A DNA stretch of 64,000 bases from Halomonas dongshanensis (GCF_024790395.1 NZ_JAJISC010000007.1:166443-230442), one strand, 5' to 3'. Counted from the first letter of the stretch, positions 43,685-53,843 are shown. A program made the numbers and translations. Notes: generated by a model not told the origin, from the letters alone.

Positions 43685-43794
43685 GGCGGCCTCAAAAGCC
43701 ACATCCCGGCACACGCGACCACCACTACCGTTGCTCCCTTCCGGGCCTGGCGGGGTTCGCAGTTTTGCGTTGCGGGAGGACCTAAGAGGCCACC
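43685..43794 (-). ncRNA. ffs: 4.5S RNA of the signal recognition particle
   Basis: Read on the minus strand, the sequence runs GGTGGCCTC...CCTCCCGCAACGC...CCAGGCCCGGAAGGGAGCA...GTGTGCCGGGATGTGGC...GAGGCCGCC. The apical loop with GGAAGG and the matching 5' and 3' ends (GGTGGCCTC with GAGGCCGCC) identify bacterial 4.5S RNA, which binds Ffh for co-translational membrane targeting. A TTTTT follows about 20 bases beyond the 3' stem. Exact ends are estimated. Confidence 0.92.
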
Positions 43795-43841
43795 ATAGCA
43801 GCATTCAAAAGACGTACTCGAATGCTTAGCTGTCGGTGATG

Positions 43842-43918
43842 TGGTGGCTACGCCCTGATTTGAACAGGGGACCCCATCATTATGAGTGATGTGCTCTAAC
43901 CAGCTGAGCTACGTAGCC
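43842..43918 (-). tRNA. tRNA-Met (CAU), elongator type
   Basis: 77 nt on the minus strand including an encoded CCA. Acceptor stem GGCTACG/CGTAGCC, D-arm GCTCAGCTGGTTAGAGC, anticodon arm ACTCATAATG with anticodon CAT, T-arm CCCTGTTCAAATCAGGG. The perfectly paired first acceptor base pair (G1-C72) excludes initiator tRNA, and the sequence resembles E. coli elongator tRNA-Met. A tRNA-Ile2 (lysidine) is unlikely given that resemblance. Confidence 0.95.
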
Positions 43919-44028
43919 TTTCCGACATCAGCGGGGGCAGATTATGCCTATGCCGTGAGCAAAAGGCAAGGCCGAAACGCGCCTGTTTCTACTCACGGCC
44001 AGTGGGCTAACCTGCTCTTTCCAGGTGC

Positions 44029-44964
44029 TTATTCGTCGAGCGCTTCACGAACCGCAGCCAGGCCCTCTTCGCCGTCGCGGGTGGTCACACCCTCGAGCCA
44101 GCGAACCACGACGTCGTCGTGGGCGGCTAAGTAGGCGCGGGCGGCGTCTTCGGGTGCTTCGCCGTCATCCATGATAGTACCCATCAGCTCGTTTTCCATT
44201 TCGAGCGTGAAGGTCATGTTTTCGAGCAGCCGCCCTACGTTGGGGCACTCGTCGACGAAGCCTTGGCGCGTGTTGGTGTAGACGGTGGCGCCTCCCAAAT
44301 CAGGCCCGAAGTAGTCGTCGGCCCCAGAAAGATAGGCCATATCGAAGCGCGTGTTCATGGGGTGCGGCTCCCAGCCGAGAAAGACCATCCACTCCTCGTT
44401 GGGCGCGCGCGTGCTCAGCTCGGCGAGCATACCGGCTTCGCTGGAATCGACAACCTGCCAGTCGCCCAGACCAAAGGCGTCATCGTCGATCATCTGCTGG
44501 ATCAGCTCGTTGCCGTCGTTGCCCGCCTCGATGCCATGAATGTTATGGCCAAAGCGCTCGGCGTTGGCGGCCAGGTCCTCCACCGACGTCACGCCTGCAT
44601 CATAGACGTACTGCGGCACCGCCAGGGTGTACTTGGCCCCTTCCAGGTTAGCGACCAGGCGCTCTACTTCGCCGCGCTCGACGTAGGGGTCGCTGATCGA
44701 TGCCATAGAGGGCACCCAATTACCCAGGAAGACATCGAAATCGTCGTTGCGCATACCCGCGTAGGCGATGGGTACCGAAACGGTGTTGATACTGGTGCGA
44801 TACCCCAGCGCATCCATGACCTGGCTTGCCAGCGCCGTTGTTGCCGTGATGTCGGTCCAGCCTACTTCGGCAAAGCGGATAGTGCCGCACTCATCGGCTT
44901 GGGCGGTCGCGGCCGAAGCGGCCAACAGCAGTACGCTCATACGTGATAAAGGACGAAGACTCAT
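44029..44964 (-). CDS. choX: Choline/betaine-type ABC substrate-binding protein
   Basis: 311 residues from the ATG at 44964 (GGGAG upstream). The signal peptide ends near AQADE (about 24). The protein matches ChoX/ProX-like OpuAC domains: IRFAEVGWTDITATTALASQVMDALGY, DVFLGNWVPSM, and FLGWEPHPMN, with Trp and Tyr residues for a quaternary-ammonium cage. It faces betIBA across a BetI palindrome, so its ligand is probably choline. The permease and ATPase (choVW) are not in the window; an orphan binding protein is unusual. Confidence 0.85.
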   Translation of the reverse strand: MSLRPLSRMSVLLLAASAATAQADECGTIRFAEVGWTDITATTALASQVMDALGYRTSINTVSVPIAYAGMRNDDFDVFLGNWVPSMASISDPYVERGEVERLVANLEGAKYTLAVPQYVYDAGVTSVEDLAANAERFGHNIHGIEAGNDGNELIQQMIDDDAFGLGDWQVVDSSEAGMLAELSTRAPNEEWMVFLGWEPHPMNTRFDMAYLSGADDYFGPDLGGATVYTNTRQGFVDECPNVGRLLENMTFTLEMENELMGTIMDDGEAPEDAARAYLAAHDDVVVRWLEGVTTRDGEEGLAAVREALDE

Positions 44965-45028
44965 GTTCACTCCCTGGCGGTTGAATCAAGTAGTGCATGG
45001 GCGGCTAAACGGCCCAATGCTTTTATTG

Positions 45029-45042
45029 ATTGAACGTTCAAT
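45029..45042. promoter_or_regulatory. BetI operator in the choX-betI divergent promoter
   Basis: The 14-bp perfect palindrome ATTGAACGTTCAAT within TTATTGATTGAACGTTCAAT, closely like the E. coli BetI site as I know it. It lies between the divergent starts and can control both sides in response to choline. Confidence 0.85.
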
Positions 45043-45119
45043 AAAAAAATGACACCATTTCAGGAAAACATGCCCCTTAAAGCTTTTCAAGGCAGGGCAT
45101 CAACGCAGCGGAGGTGACT

Positions 45120-45722
45120 GTGCCAAAGGTAGGAATGGAGCCGATACGGCGTCAGCAGCTCATCGAGGCCACCATGACGGCCATCGATGAAGTCGGCCTA
45201 CACGATGCCACCGTGATTCGTATCGCTCGGCGCGCTGGCGTTTCTGCCGGCATCATTAGCCACTATTTCGGCGGCAAGGATGGTCTTTTAGAAGCGACCA
45301 TGCGCCAGATACTGCGCGACCTGAACGATGCCATCGCTGCCCGGCGCCGTGCACTAGCTAACGATTCGCCCAAGGCTCGTCTGCAGGCCATCATCGATGG
45401 CAACTTCGACCGCAGCCAGGTGACCGGGCCCGCCGCCAAGACGTGGCTGGCATTTTGGGCCAGCAGCATGCACAAACCCGCGCTGGCGCGACTGCAGTAC
45501 ATCAACGACCGTCGCCTTTACTCCAATTTGCGCCACCACTTTCGCCGCGCCATGCCCGCGCCGGAGGCCGAACAGGCTGCCCGGGGCATGGCAGCGATGA
45601 TCGATGGGCTCTGGCTGCGCGGCGCCCTCACCCGTGAAGGGCTGGATGCGACCGAAGCGCGTCAAGTCGCCAATGCGCACCTAGATCAGCTCTTCGCCCA
45701 AATAGAGGAAGCATTTTTATGA
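45120..45722 (+). CDS. betI: BetI, choline-responsive TetR-family repressor
   Basis: 200 residues from the GTG at 45120 with GGAGG upstream; family members begin [18 protein letters not shown] as here, which excludes the in-frame GTG at 45114. N-terminal TetR helix-turn-helix [27 protein letters not shown] (about 31-57). It represses betaine synthesis genes until choline is present. Its stop overlaps the betB start (ATGA). Confidence 0.95.
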   Translation: MPKVGMEPIRRQQLIEATMTAIDEVGLHDATVIRIARRAGVSAGIISHYFGGKDGLLEATMRQILRDLNDAIAARRRALANDSPKARLQAIIDGNFDRSQVTGPAAKTWLAFWASSMHKPALARLQYINDRRLYSNLRHHFRRAMPAPEAEQAARGMAAMIDGLWLRGALTREGLDATEARQVANAHLDQLFAQIEEAFL

Positions 45723-47188
45723 CGACCAACGCACCCCTACCGCTCTACATTCACGGCCGCCACCAGGCTGCGACCTCTAGCGAGACCTTTAGTGTGACCA
45801 ATCCTTTCGACGGCAGCACGTTGGCCGAGGTCGGCGTTGCCAGCGCTGCCGACGTCGATGCGGCGGTCAAAAGCGCCCAGAAAGGTCAAAAGGTGTGGGC
45901 GGCGATGACCGGAATGGAGCGCGCGCGCATCTTGCAGCGTAGCGTGGCGCTGCTGCGCGAGCGTAACGACGAGCTGGCTGAGCTTGAAACACGCAATACG
46001 GGTAAACCGCTAAGCGAAACGGCTAGCGTCGATATCGTCACAGGCGCCGACGCGCTGGAGTATTACGCCGGACTTGCTCCCGCCATCGAAGGCACTCAGG
46101 TTCCGCTTCGCGAGAGCGCTTTCGTCTATACCCGGCGCGAACCCTTGGGAGTAATCGGTGCCATTGGTGCCTGGAACTATCCGATCCAGATCGCCTGCTG
46201 GAAAGCCGCGCCTGCCTTGGCAGCAGGCAACGCCGTGGTATTCAAGCCCAGTGAAGTCACCCCGCTCACGGCACTCAAGCTGGCTGAAATCTTTACCGAG
46301 GCGGGCCTGCCGGATGGTGTTTTCAACGTCATCCAGGGCGCGGGGAACGTGGGTGCGCGCTTGAGCGAGCATCCCGATATCGCCAAGGTCTCTTTCACCG
46401 GCGAAGTCGGCACCGGCAAGAAGGTGATGGCAGCGGCCGCGAGCTCGTCGCTCAAGGAGGTCACCATGGAGCTTGGCGGTAAATCGCCGCTGATCGTCTT
46501 CGACGATGCCGATCTCGACCGCGCCGCCGATGCCGCCATGATGGCCAACTTCTACTCCAGCGGCCAAGTCTGCACCAACGGCACCCGGGTGTTCGTCGCT
46601 AAGAGCGTCAAGACCGCCTTCGAAGCGAAGATCGTCGAGCGCGTCGAGCGCATTCGCGCGGGCGACCCGCTCGACGCGGCCACCAACTTTGGTCCCTTGG
46701 TGAGCTTCACCCATCAACACAAGGTGCTCTCCTATATCGCGCTAGGCAAAGAAGAAGGCGCGCGCGTTTTGATCGGCGGCGAGCCTTGGGATACAGGTGA
46801 CTACGCCAAGGGCGCCTGGGCCGCGCCTACGGTCTTCACTGACTGCGATGATGAGATGCGCATCGTCAAAGAGGAGATTTTTGGCCCCGTAATGTCGATT
46901 CTCGCTTTCGACAGCGAAGACGAGGTCATCCAACGCGCCAACGCCACCCACTACGGCTTGGCCGCAGGGCTATTCAGCGAGAGTCTGAACCGGGCGCACC
47001 GCGTCATTCATCGCCTAGAGGCCGGTATTTGCTGGGTCAATACCTGGGGCGAATCCCCCTCCGAAATGCCAGTAGGCGGCTACAAGCAGTCGGGGATCGG
47101 GCGTGAAAACGGCATCGAGACGCTTAACCACTACACCCAAACCAAATCGATCCAGATCGAGATGGGCGCGTTTGAATCGGTCTTTTAA
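45719..47188 (+). CDS. betB: Betaine aldehyde dehydrogenase
   Basis: 489 residues. ALDH family: [31 protein letters not shown] (about 145-175), [12 protein letters not shown], catalytic Glu in MELGGKSP (about 252) and catalytic Cys in [12 protein letters not shown] (about 286). Oxidises betaine aldehyde to glycine betaine with NAD(P)+. Part of betI-betB-betA for osmoprotectant synthesis. Confidence 0.95.
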   Translation: MTTNAPLPLYIHGRHQAATSSETFSVTNPFDGSTLAEVGVASAADVDAAVKSAQKGQKVWAAMTGMERARILQRSVALLRERNDELAELETRNTGKPLSETASVDIVTGADALEYYAGLAPAIEGTQVPLRESAFVYTRREPLGVIGAIGAWNYPIQIACWKAAPALAAGNAVVFKPSEVTPLTALKLAEIFTEAGLPDGVFNVIQGAGNVGARLSEHPDIAKVSFTGEVGTGKKVMAAAASSSLKEVTMELGGKSPLIVFDDADLDRAADAAMMANFYSSGQVCTNGTRVFVAKSVKTAFEAKIVERVERIRAGDPLDAATNFGPLVSFTHQHKVLSYIALGKEEGARVLIGGEPWDTGDYAKGAWAAPTVFTDCDDEMRIVKEEIFGPVMSILAFDSEDEVIQRANATHYGLAAGLFSESLNRAHRVIHRLEAGICWVNTWGESPSEMPVGGYKQSGIGRENGIETLNHYTQTKSIQIEMGAFESVF

Positions 47189-47200
47189 GGTAGGCGGTAT

Positions 47201-48874
47201 ATGACGGCAACGCGTGAATTCGATTACATCATCGTCGGCGCAGGCTCGGCGGGTAACGTGCTGGCCGCGCGCCTCACCGAGGACGCCGATGTCAGCGTTC
47301 TATTACTCGAAGCGGGTGGGCCGGACCACCGGCTCGATTTTCGCACCCAGATGCCAGCGGCTCTGGCCTACCCGCTACAGGGCAAGCGCTACAACTGGGC
47401 GTTCGAAACCGACCCCGAACCGCACATGAACGGCCGCCGCATGGAGTGTGGTCGCGGTAAGGGACTAGGGGGCTCCTCGCTGATCAACGGTATGTGCTAC
47501 ATCCGCGGCAATGCCCTGGACTACGACAACTGGGCTGAACAGCCCGGCCTCGAAGGCTGGGACTATCTGAGCTGCCTACCCTATTTCAAGAAGGCCGAGC
47601 GGCGCGACATCGGCGCCAACGCCTACCACGGCGGCGACGGCCCGGTCAGCGTGACCACCCCCAAAGCGGGCAACAACCCGCTTTATCGCGCTTTCATCGA
47701 TGCTGGGGTGGAGGCAGGCTACGCCGAAACCGACGACGTCAACGGCTATCGCCAGGAAGGCTTTGGCCCTATGGATCGCTTCGTCACGCCCGAGGGGCGT
47801 CGCTCCTCGTCGGCGCGCGGCTACCTGGACAGCGCCAAAGCGCGTGCCAACTTGACCATCGAGACCCACGCGCTCACCGATGTCATCGAGTTCGAGGGCA
47901 AGCGCGCGGCAGGCATACGCTATCGGCGTAAAGGCCAAGTGCTGCGCGTGCGAGCGCGTCGCGAGGTGCTGCTCTGCGCGGGTGCTATTGCCTCACCGCA
48001 GATTTTGCAGCGCTCGGGCGTGGGCAGCGCCAAGCTTCTCGCATCGCTCGGCATTCCCCTGGTGCACGACCTGCCGGGCGTAGGGGAAAACCTCCAGGAT
48101 CACCTGGAGATGTACATTCAGTACCGCTGCAAGGAGCCAATTTCGCTCTACCCGGCGCTCAAGTGGTACAACCAGCCGTGGATCGGTGCTCAATGGCTGT
48201 TCCGGGGTAAAGGCGTAGGCGCCAGCAACCAGTTCGAATCCTGCGCCTTCATCCGCTCGCGCGACGACGAAGCCTGGCCGAACCTGCAGTACCACTTTCT
48301 ACCCATCGCCATCAGCTATAACGGTAAGAGCGCGGTGCAGGCCCACGGTTTTCAGGCCCACGTAGGCTCGATGCGCTCGGAAAGCCGAGGCCGCATTCGG
48401 CTGACCTCGCGTGATCCCGAGGCGGCGCCAAGCATCTTGTTCAACTACATGGCCTGCGAAAAGGATTGGCAGGAGTTTCGCGACGCCATTCGCATCACTC
48501 GCGAGATCATTGCGCAACCCGCCTTCGATCGCTATCGCGGCGAGGAGATTTCCCCCGGCAACGCGGTACAAAGCGACGCGGAACTCGATGCCTTCGTCAA
48601 AGAGCACGCCGAAACGGCCTACCATCCTTGCGGTAGCTGCCGCATGGGGAGTGACGCCATGGCGGTGACCGATGGCGAAGGCCGCGTGCACGGCGTTGAG
48701 GGGTTACGCGTCATCGATGCCTCGCTGTTTCCGCTGATTCCGACCGGCAATCTCAACGCGCCCACGCTCATGTTGGCCGAAAAGATCGCCGACCGGGTAC
48801 GCAACCGCCCGTCTCTGCCGCGCGCTGAAGTGGACTACTACGTCGCCGGTGAAGCGCCTGCGCGCGCACGCTAG
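47201..48874 (+). CDS. betA: Choline dehydrogenase
   Basis: 557 residues. GMC oxidoreductase with FAD loop [18 protein letters not shown] (about 8-25), [14 protein letters not shown], and the C-terminal HPCGSCRMG with catalytic His. Membrane-associated enzyme oxidising choline to betaine aldehyde, and further. It follows betB after 12 bp and is followed by a strong terminator. Confidence 0.95.
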   Translation: MTATREFDYIIVGAGSAGNVLAARLTEDADVSVLLLEAGGPDHRLDFRTQMPAALAYPLQGKRYNWAFETDPEPHMNGRRMECGRGKGLGGSSLINGMCYIRGNALDYDNWAEQPGLEGWDYLSCLPYFKKAERRDIGANAYHGGDGPVSVTTPKAGNNPLYRAFIDAGVEAGYAETDDVNGYRQEGFGPMDRFVTPEGRRSSSARGYLDSAKARANLTIETHALTDVIEFEGKRAAGIRYRRKGQVLRVRARREVLLCAGAIASPQILQRSGVGSAKLLASLGIPLVHDLPGVGENLQDHLEMYIQYRCKEPISLYPALKWYNQPWIGAQWLFRGKGVGASNQFESCAFIRSRDDEAWPNLQYHFLPIAISYNGKSAVQAHGFQAHVGSMRSESRGRIRLTSRDPEAAPSILFNYMACEKDWQEFRDAIRITREIIAQPAFDRYRGEEISPGNAVQSDAELDAFVKEHAETAYHPCGSCRMGSDAMAVTDGEGRVHGVEGLRVIDASLFPLIPTGNLNAPTLMLAEKIADRVRNRPSLPRAEVDYYVAGEAPARAR

Positions 48875-48949
48875 CGGCGCGCTTGGAAACTCGTGAAGGT
48901 CGTTTTCTTTTACTCCCTCTCTTAATTGCTCCATTACGACAATCCTTCA

Positions 48950-48980
48950 CGCCATGGCGACACCGCCATGGCGTTTTTTT
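48950..48980 (+). terminator. Intrinsic terminator of betIBA
   Basis: CGCCATGGCG (48950-48959), loop ACAC, CGCCATGGCG (48964-48973), then seven T. It lies in the 302-bp betA-fadE gap, whose remainder (48981-49176) holds no gene and presumably the fadE promoter. Confidence 0.92.
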
Positions 48981-49176
48981 GGCTACGCTTTGATGGATAG
49001 GCAAGTCGGCACCTTAGGCCTTAGACGTTCGCCGCACCACCCATTCGAACACTTGTTTGAAACGACGACTTCCACTATAACTGGTCAATAATCAGCACCA
49101 ACTAATAACCAGCCTTAATAACGACTCATAACGCGCGCCCGGGAAGTGCCCGGTTCATACCACATGGAGAGGTACT

Positions 49177-51741
49177 ATGCTCACCCTATTACTCATCGTG
49201 CTGGCCATCGTCGGGCTTCTCGCGGTCATGCGCCGCGAAGCGGGCGCGGTGCCTGCCATCGCCGTACTTGGCGTACTTGGCCTTGTCGGCGTGCTGTTTG
49301 AAGCCTACGTCATCGGTGTCATTTTGCTGATTCTGGCAGCGGGCGTCGCCGTTACCGGACTACCGGCGCTACGCCGCTCATGGCTCACCCCGCGCCTCTT
49401 CACCACCTTCAAGAAGATCGCGCCCAAGGTATCGGCCACCGAGCGTACCGCCCTTGAAGCGGGTAGCGTTGCCTGGGACGGCGAGCTCTTCTCAGGGCGC
49501 CCCAACTGGCAGGCGCTCAATCGCTACACCGACGACGGTTTGAGCGAAGAGGAGCAGGCCTTTCTGGACAACCAGTGCGCCGTAGCCGCTGGTATGTGCA
49601 ACGCCTGGGACATCACTCAGGTACGCGCCGATCTTCCTCAAGCGCTGTGGGACTATATCAAGCAGGAGCGCTTCTTCGGCATGATCATCCCGAAGGAGTA
49701 TGGCGGTCTTGGTTTCTCCGCCAAGGCGCAGTCGATGGTGCTGCAAAAGCTCTCGGCCAACGAGACACTGATGGTCACCGTGGGCGTACCCAACTCCCTC
49801 GGCCCAGGCGAGCTACTGCTCAAGTACGGCACCCAAGAGCAAAAGGATCACTACCTGCCGCGCCTGGCCGACGGACGTGAAATTCCCTGCTTTGGCCTTA
49901 CTGGCCCGCGCGCGGGCTCCGATGCAACCTCGCTGCCTGACATCGGTACGGTATGCAAAGAGGTCATCGATGGCGAAGAAGTGCTGGGCCTGCGCCTGAC
50001 CTTCGAGAAACGCTGGATCACTCTGGCGCCCATCGCCACCGTTGTTGGCCTCGCCTTCCGTCTCTTCGACCCCGATAAACTGCTGGGCGAGGAAGAGGAT
50101 CGCGGTATCACCCTGGCGCTGATTCCCCGCGATACCCAGGGCATGGAGATTGGCCGGCGCCACCACCCCATCGGTAGCCCGTTCATGAACGGCCCGATCA
50201 AGGGTAAGGACGTTTTCGTCCCGCTGGATACCATCATCGGCGGTGAGAAGATGATCGGCCAAGGCTGGCGCATGCTAGTCGAGTGTCTCTCGATTGGCCG
50301 CTGTATCACCCTGCCCTCCGGTGCCACCGGCACCGCGCGCTATGCGCTTGGCTGGAGCGGCGGCTTTACTCGTGTACGCCGCCAGTTCAATGTCCCGGTC
50401 GCCGAGATGGAGGGCGTTCAGGAGCCGCTGGCGCGCATGGCGGCCATGGCCTACATCGCCCAAGCCACGGTTTACCAGACCGCCAACCTGATCGACCACG
50501 GTGAAAAACCGGCAGTGCCGTCGGCCATCCTCAAAAGCCAGCTGACCGAATTCCAACGCACCCTGCTGGGCGACGCCATGGACGTTCACGGCGGCAAGGC
50601 GGTGACGCTGGGGCCACGTAACTACTTGGGCATCGGCTACAGCGCCAACCCGGTGGCGATCACCGTCGAAGGCGCCAACATCATGACCCGCAACCTGATG
50701 ATCTTCGGTCAGGGGGCGATCCGCTGTCACCGCTTCGTGCTCGACGAGCTCGCGGCCAAGGATGCCAACGACATCAATGCCTTCGACAAGGCCTTCTTTG
50801 GCCATACCGGCATGATCTTCGGCAACGCCGCACGCGCCTTTACCATGGGCTTGGGCATCGGCAAGCCGAGTGTGCCCTTCGAGGGCCCGGCGCTGGCCTA
50901 CGCACAGGACATTTCCCGCCTCTCCGCTGGTTTTGGCCTCTGCGCCGACGCCGCCATGGCGAGCCTGGGGGCAGCACTCAAGAAGCGCGAGATGCTTTCG
51001 GCGCGACTGGGTGACGTGCTCTCCAACCTTTATATGACGTCCATGGTGCTCAAACAGTGGCAGCACGGTAGCAAGGTCGAGGGCGAAGAAGCACTGCTTC
51101 ACTACAGCTGCCGTTTCCTCCTGCACCGCGCCGAGCAAGCGTTGGTCGAAACCTTCGATAACCTGCCCAATCGCGCCGTCGGCAAGGTACTCAACGCCAT
51201 CGTGATGCCAACGGGGCGTCGCTGGGACAAGCCCCACGACGATCTCGCGCGCGACATCGCCAAGCGTGTCTCGACGCATTCGCCGCTGCGCACCAAGCTG
51301 CTTGCCAACACCTGGGACAGCGACGATGGCGACTTCCCCAACCCGCTGGCGCAGTACAACGCCCTGCTGGTCGATTACGAGCGTGCCGAGGCGATCTACC
51401 GCACGGTCAACAAGGCCTACGCCAAGGGCGAGCTGCCGCAAACCGCGCTGCATCCCGAAGCGCGGGTGGAAGCGGGCCTAGAGGCTGGCATCGTCAGCGA
51501 CGAAGACGCCGTCTTCATGCGTGAGTTCGAAACCAAGGTACTGGAGATGCTCACCGTTGACGATTTCGCCTACGACGCTTTCGTGCGCGATCGCGATACG
51601 CTGATCGATCACAATGCGGCCAAGAGCCCAGCGGAAAACATCGAAAGCGCTCCCACCCCAAACACCACGCCGCCAGCAGCGCCGAGCGCGGTCGATAAGA
51701 CTCCCGAACCGGAAACACCGGAAACACCGCGGACACGCTAG
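49177..51741 (+). CDS. fadE: FadE-type acyl-CoA dehydrogenase
   Basis: 854 residues; E. coli FadE has 814. Two N-terminal membrane segments (about 1-62) are followed by the acyl-CoA dehydrogenase core: GMIIPKEYGGLGFSAKAQSMVLQKL, CFGLTGPRAGSDA (about 238-250), and VHGGKAVTLGPRNYLG with the FadE-specific C-terminal domain. It catalyses the first step of fatty acid beta-oxidation with FAD. The last ~40 residues are a Pro/Thr/Glu-rich low-complexity tail not typical of the family. Monocistronic: GGAGAGG before the ATG and a strong terminator after the stop. Confidence 0.94.
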   Translation: MLTLLLIVLAIVGLLAVMRREAGAVPAIAVLGVLGLVGVLFEAYVIGVILLILAAGVAVTGLPALRRSWLTPRLFTTFKKIAPKVSATERTALEAGSVAWDGELFSGRPNWQALNRYTDDGLSEEEQAFLDNQCAVAAGMCNAWDITQVRADLPQALWDYIKQERFFGMIIPKEYGGLGFSAKAQSMVLQKLSANETLMVTVGVPNSLGPGELLLKYGTQEQKDHYLPRLADGREIPCFGLTGPRAGSDATSLPDIGTVCKEVIDGEEVLGLRLTFEKRWITLAPIATVVGLAFRLFDPDKLLGEEEDRGITLALIPRDTQGMEIGRRHHPIGSPFMNGPIKGKDVFVPLDTIIGGEKMIGQGWRMLVECLSIGRCITLPSGATGTARYALGWSGGFTRVRRQFNVPVAEMEGVQEPLARMAAMAYIAQATVYQTANLIDHGEKPAVPSAILKSQLTEFQRTLLGDAMDVHGGKAVTLGPRNYLGIGYSANPVAITVEGANIMTRNLMIFGQGAIRCHRFVLDELAAKDANDINAFDKAFFGHTGMIFGNAARAFTMGLGIGKPSVPFEGPALAYAQDISRLSAGFGLCADAAMASLGAALKKREMLSARLGDVLSNLYMTSMVLKQWQHGSKVEGEEALLHYSCRFLLHRAEQALVETFDNLPNRAVGKVLNAIVMPTGRRWDKPHDDLARDIAKRVSTHSPLRTKLLANTWDSDDGDFPNPLAQYNALLVDYERAEAIYRTVNKAYAKGELPQTALHPEARVEAGLEAGIVSDEDAVFMREFETKVLEMLTVDDFAYDAFVRDRDTLIDHNAAKSPAENIESAPTPNTTPPAAPSAVDKTPEPETPETPRTR

Positions 51742-51788
51742 CTTAGGCGCGCTACTCAAACGCCTAGCGATATCACTTACGTTCTGCT

Positions 51789-51818
51789 AACCGGCTCTCT
51801 CAAGGAGCCGGTTTTTTT
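51789..51818 (+). terminator. Intrinsic terminator of fadE
   Basis: AACCGGCTC (51789-51797), loop TCTCAAG, GAGCCGGTT (51805-51813) running into seven T. Confidence 0.9.
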
Positions 51819-51867
51819 GGCTCACAAATGTTCGAATGTAAACTTGAAAGCGCGATTTCGATCACTT

Positions 51868-51887
51868 ATTCTTTCGATAACGAAAAT
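51868..51887. promoter_or_regulatory. GlpR operator upstream of glpD
   Basis: ATTCTTTCGATAACGAAAAT closely fits the GlpR pattern WATKTTCGWTAWCGAACATW; the core TTCGATAACGAA is exact. A second, weaker match (AAATGTTCGAATGTAAAC) lies about 40 bp upstream near 51826. Position 24-43 bp before the glpD ATG suits repression by the GlpR encoded at 54.1 kb. Confidence 0.8.
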
Positions 51888-51910
51888 ACGCAACTCGCCA
51901 CGAGGACACC

Positions 51911-53527
51911 ATGACCCTGCGCGAACGCCACCTTGAACAATTATCCCGCTCGACCCATGACGTTTTGATTATTGGCGGCGGCATCAATGGCGCTGCCAGC
52001 GCTGCGGCACTGGCGGGTAAAGGCGTAAGCGTCGCGCTGATCGATCGTGGCGATTTCGCCGGGGGCACTAGCATGCACTCTTCCAATCTAGTGTGGGGTG
52101 GCATCAAGTACATGGAGAGCAATGACTTCAAGCTGGTGCGCAAGCTGTGTAAGAGCCGCAACCATTTGATGAAGAGCTACCCCTCCACGGTGAAAGAGAT
52201 TCGCTTTTTCACCTCGATCGCCAAAGGGTTTCGCCACTCGCCCTACTATCTCTGGGCGGGTACTTGGCTCTACTGGCTAATGGGTAACGGCTTCACTCGC
52301 ACGCCGCGCTTGCTCTCACCCAAGGCGATCAAAAGCGAAGAACCGATCGTCGATACCCAGCAGGTCGTGGGCGGGTTCGAATATTCCGACGCCTACCTCT
52401 TCGATAACGACGCGCGCTTCGTTTTCAACTTCATTCGCCGCGCCTTGGATGCGGGTGCCACGGCGGCCAACTACGTCGAATCCACCGGTGCTAAGCGCGA
52501 TGATGACGGCAACTGGGTAGTGCAGGCGCGCAACGTGATGAGCGGCGAGACCTTCGAGATTCGAGCCAAAACCCTGATCAATGCCGCAGGCCCTTGGGTC
52601 GATGCGCTCAACGCCGCCAACGGCCAAAAGACTTCGCACCACCACCTCTACTCCAAGGGCATTCACCTGATTGTCCCGCAGATCACCCAATCCAAGCGGG
52701 TGCTGGCGTTCTTTGCCGACGACGGACGGCTGTTCTTCGTCATTCCCATGGGTAATCGCACCTGCATCGGCACCACGGATACCCCCATGGAGTCGCCGGA
52801 GGTCACGGTGACCAAAGAGGACGTACGCTTCGTGCTGGACAACATCAATGCGCGTCTCGATCTCGCCAAGCCGCTCACCGAAGAGGACATCATCTCGAGC
52901 CGCTGCGGCGTGCGCCCCTTGGCGATCAAGTCGCAGCAGGGTAGCGAGCGTGACTTTCTGCAGCTATCGCGCAAGCACGTCATCGACACCGAGCGCGAAA
53001 GCGCCCATCTGAGCATTTTCGGCGGCAAGTTGACCGACTGCCTGAACGTGGGTGATGAAGTAACCGATGAGATCGCCAAGCTCGGCATCAAGGTGCCCAA
53101 TCCAGATGTACGCTGGTACGGCGAGCCGAGCGATGCCGAGAAGGCGCGCTTTCTCGACCGCGCCCGGGCAATCAAACTCGATGAGCAAACGCCTGCGGGC
53201 TCGTCAGAGGCGCTCTCTTCACGCCTATGGCGGCGCTACGGCGAGCGCGCCTTCGATCTGCTGACGCTGATCGAGCAAGATGCGCGCAATGCCGAAATCA
53301 TCATCGAAGGCACCGAGTACATCCGGGCCGAAATCCTCCACGCCCGCGAGCACGAGATGGTCACCGAACTCGACGATTTCCTGCGCCGCCGTTCCAAAGT
53401 CGCCATGGTCGTTTCCAAGCAAACCCTGGCGCACTCGCGTGGCCTTGAAGAGACATGCGAGCTGCTATTTGGCGATGACGCCAAAGAGCGCCTGGACCAC
53501 TACTTCGCTCACGCCGAAGACGCCTGA
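51911..53527 (+). CDS. glpD: FAD-dependent glycerol-3-phosphate dehydrogenase
   Basis: 538 residues (E. coli GlpD 501). N-terminal FAD loop DVLIIGGGINGAASAAALAGKG (about 17-38), GGTSMHSSNLVWGGIKY, and a C-terminal DAO_C-like domain. It oxidises glycerol 3-phosphate to dihydroxyacetone phosphate at the membrane and feeds electrons to quinone. GAGGA precedes the ATG. A GlpR operator upstream and glpR 0.5 kb downstream on the other strand support the assignment. glpF and glpK are not in the window. Confidence 0.9.
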   Translation: MTLRERHLEQLSRSTHDVLIIGGGINGAASAAALAGKGVSVALIDRGDFAGGTSMHSSNLVWGGIKYMESNDFKLVRKLCKSRNHLMKSYPSTVKEIRFFTSIAKGFRHSPYYLWAGTWLYWLMGNGFTRTPRLLSPKAIKSEEPIVDTQQVVGGFEYSDAYLFDNDARFVFNFIRRALDAGATAANYVESTGAKRDDDGNWVVQARNVMSGETFEIRAKTLINAAGPWVDALNAANGQKTSHHHLYSKGIHLIVPQITQSKRVLAFFADDGRLFFVIPMGNRTCIGTTDTPMESPEVTVTKEDVRFVLDNINARLDLAKPLTEEDIISSRCGVRPLAIKSQQGSERDFLQLSRKHVIDTERESAHLSIFGGKLTDCLNVGDEVTDEIAKLGIKVPNPDVRWYGEPSDAEKARFLDRARAIKLDEQTPAGSSEALSSRLWRRYGERAFDLLTLIEQDARNAEIIIEGTEYIRAEILHAREHEMVTELDDFLRRRSKVAMVVSKQTLAHSRGLEETCELLFGDDAKERLDHYFAHAEDA

Positions 53528-53533
53528 AAAAAA

Positions 53534-53561
53534 CGCCCCGCCTACTCACGTAGGTGGGGCG
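53534..53561 (-). terminator. Terminator between convergent glpD and small gene
   Basis: A 12-bp stem (53534-53545 with 53550-53561, one G-U) and tetraloop TCAC. The T-run (seven) lies on the minus strand side, so it works best for the minus-strand small gene, and perhaps as an end stabiliser for glpD. Confidence 0.8.
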
Positions 53562-53621
53562 ATATAGGGTACGCGTGTGCGGTCTCAGTAAAAGCGCTCT
53601 GCCCGGCAACTCGCTTCTGCT

Positions 53622-53843
53622 TCACTCTTCCTCCTCTCTGGCGGCGACGGGCTCGGCGAGTACGTCGTCCCAGGCTTCCTCTAAGGTGTAGCCCTGGCGC
53701 GTATCGAGAGCGTCGATCACCTCGACCGCGTGCTGTAGAGATTCGCGCTGACTTTTGAGAGCCACCACCAGCTTGGCCAGGTCCTGCTTGCTGAACGTGC
53801 TGGCGATGTGATCGGCTTGCTGACTCAGTTCGATGCAGTTCAT
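53622..53843 (-). CDS. Small hypothetical protein
   Basis: 73 residues, predicted mostly helical, with a hydrophilic heptad-like middle (DLAKLVVALKSQRESLQHAVEVIDALD) and an acidic tail. No family recognised. Codon use looks genuine, GGAAG precedes the ATG, and a strong terminator follows on the same strand. The 212 bp upstream (to glpR) contain nothing else I can identify. Confidence 0.55.
   Translation of the reverse strand: MNCIELSQQADHIASTFSKQDLAKLVVALKSQRESLQHAVEVIDALDTRQGYTLEEAWDDVLAEPVAAREEEE

Noticed and set aside
49078..49115. Possible FadR operator (AACTGGTCA) upstream of fadE
   Set aside because: Only one half-site is recognisable; the second half does not match, and the spacing is wrong.
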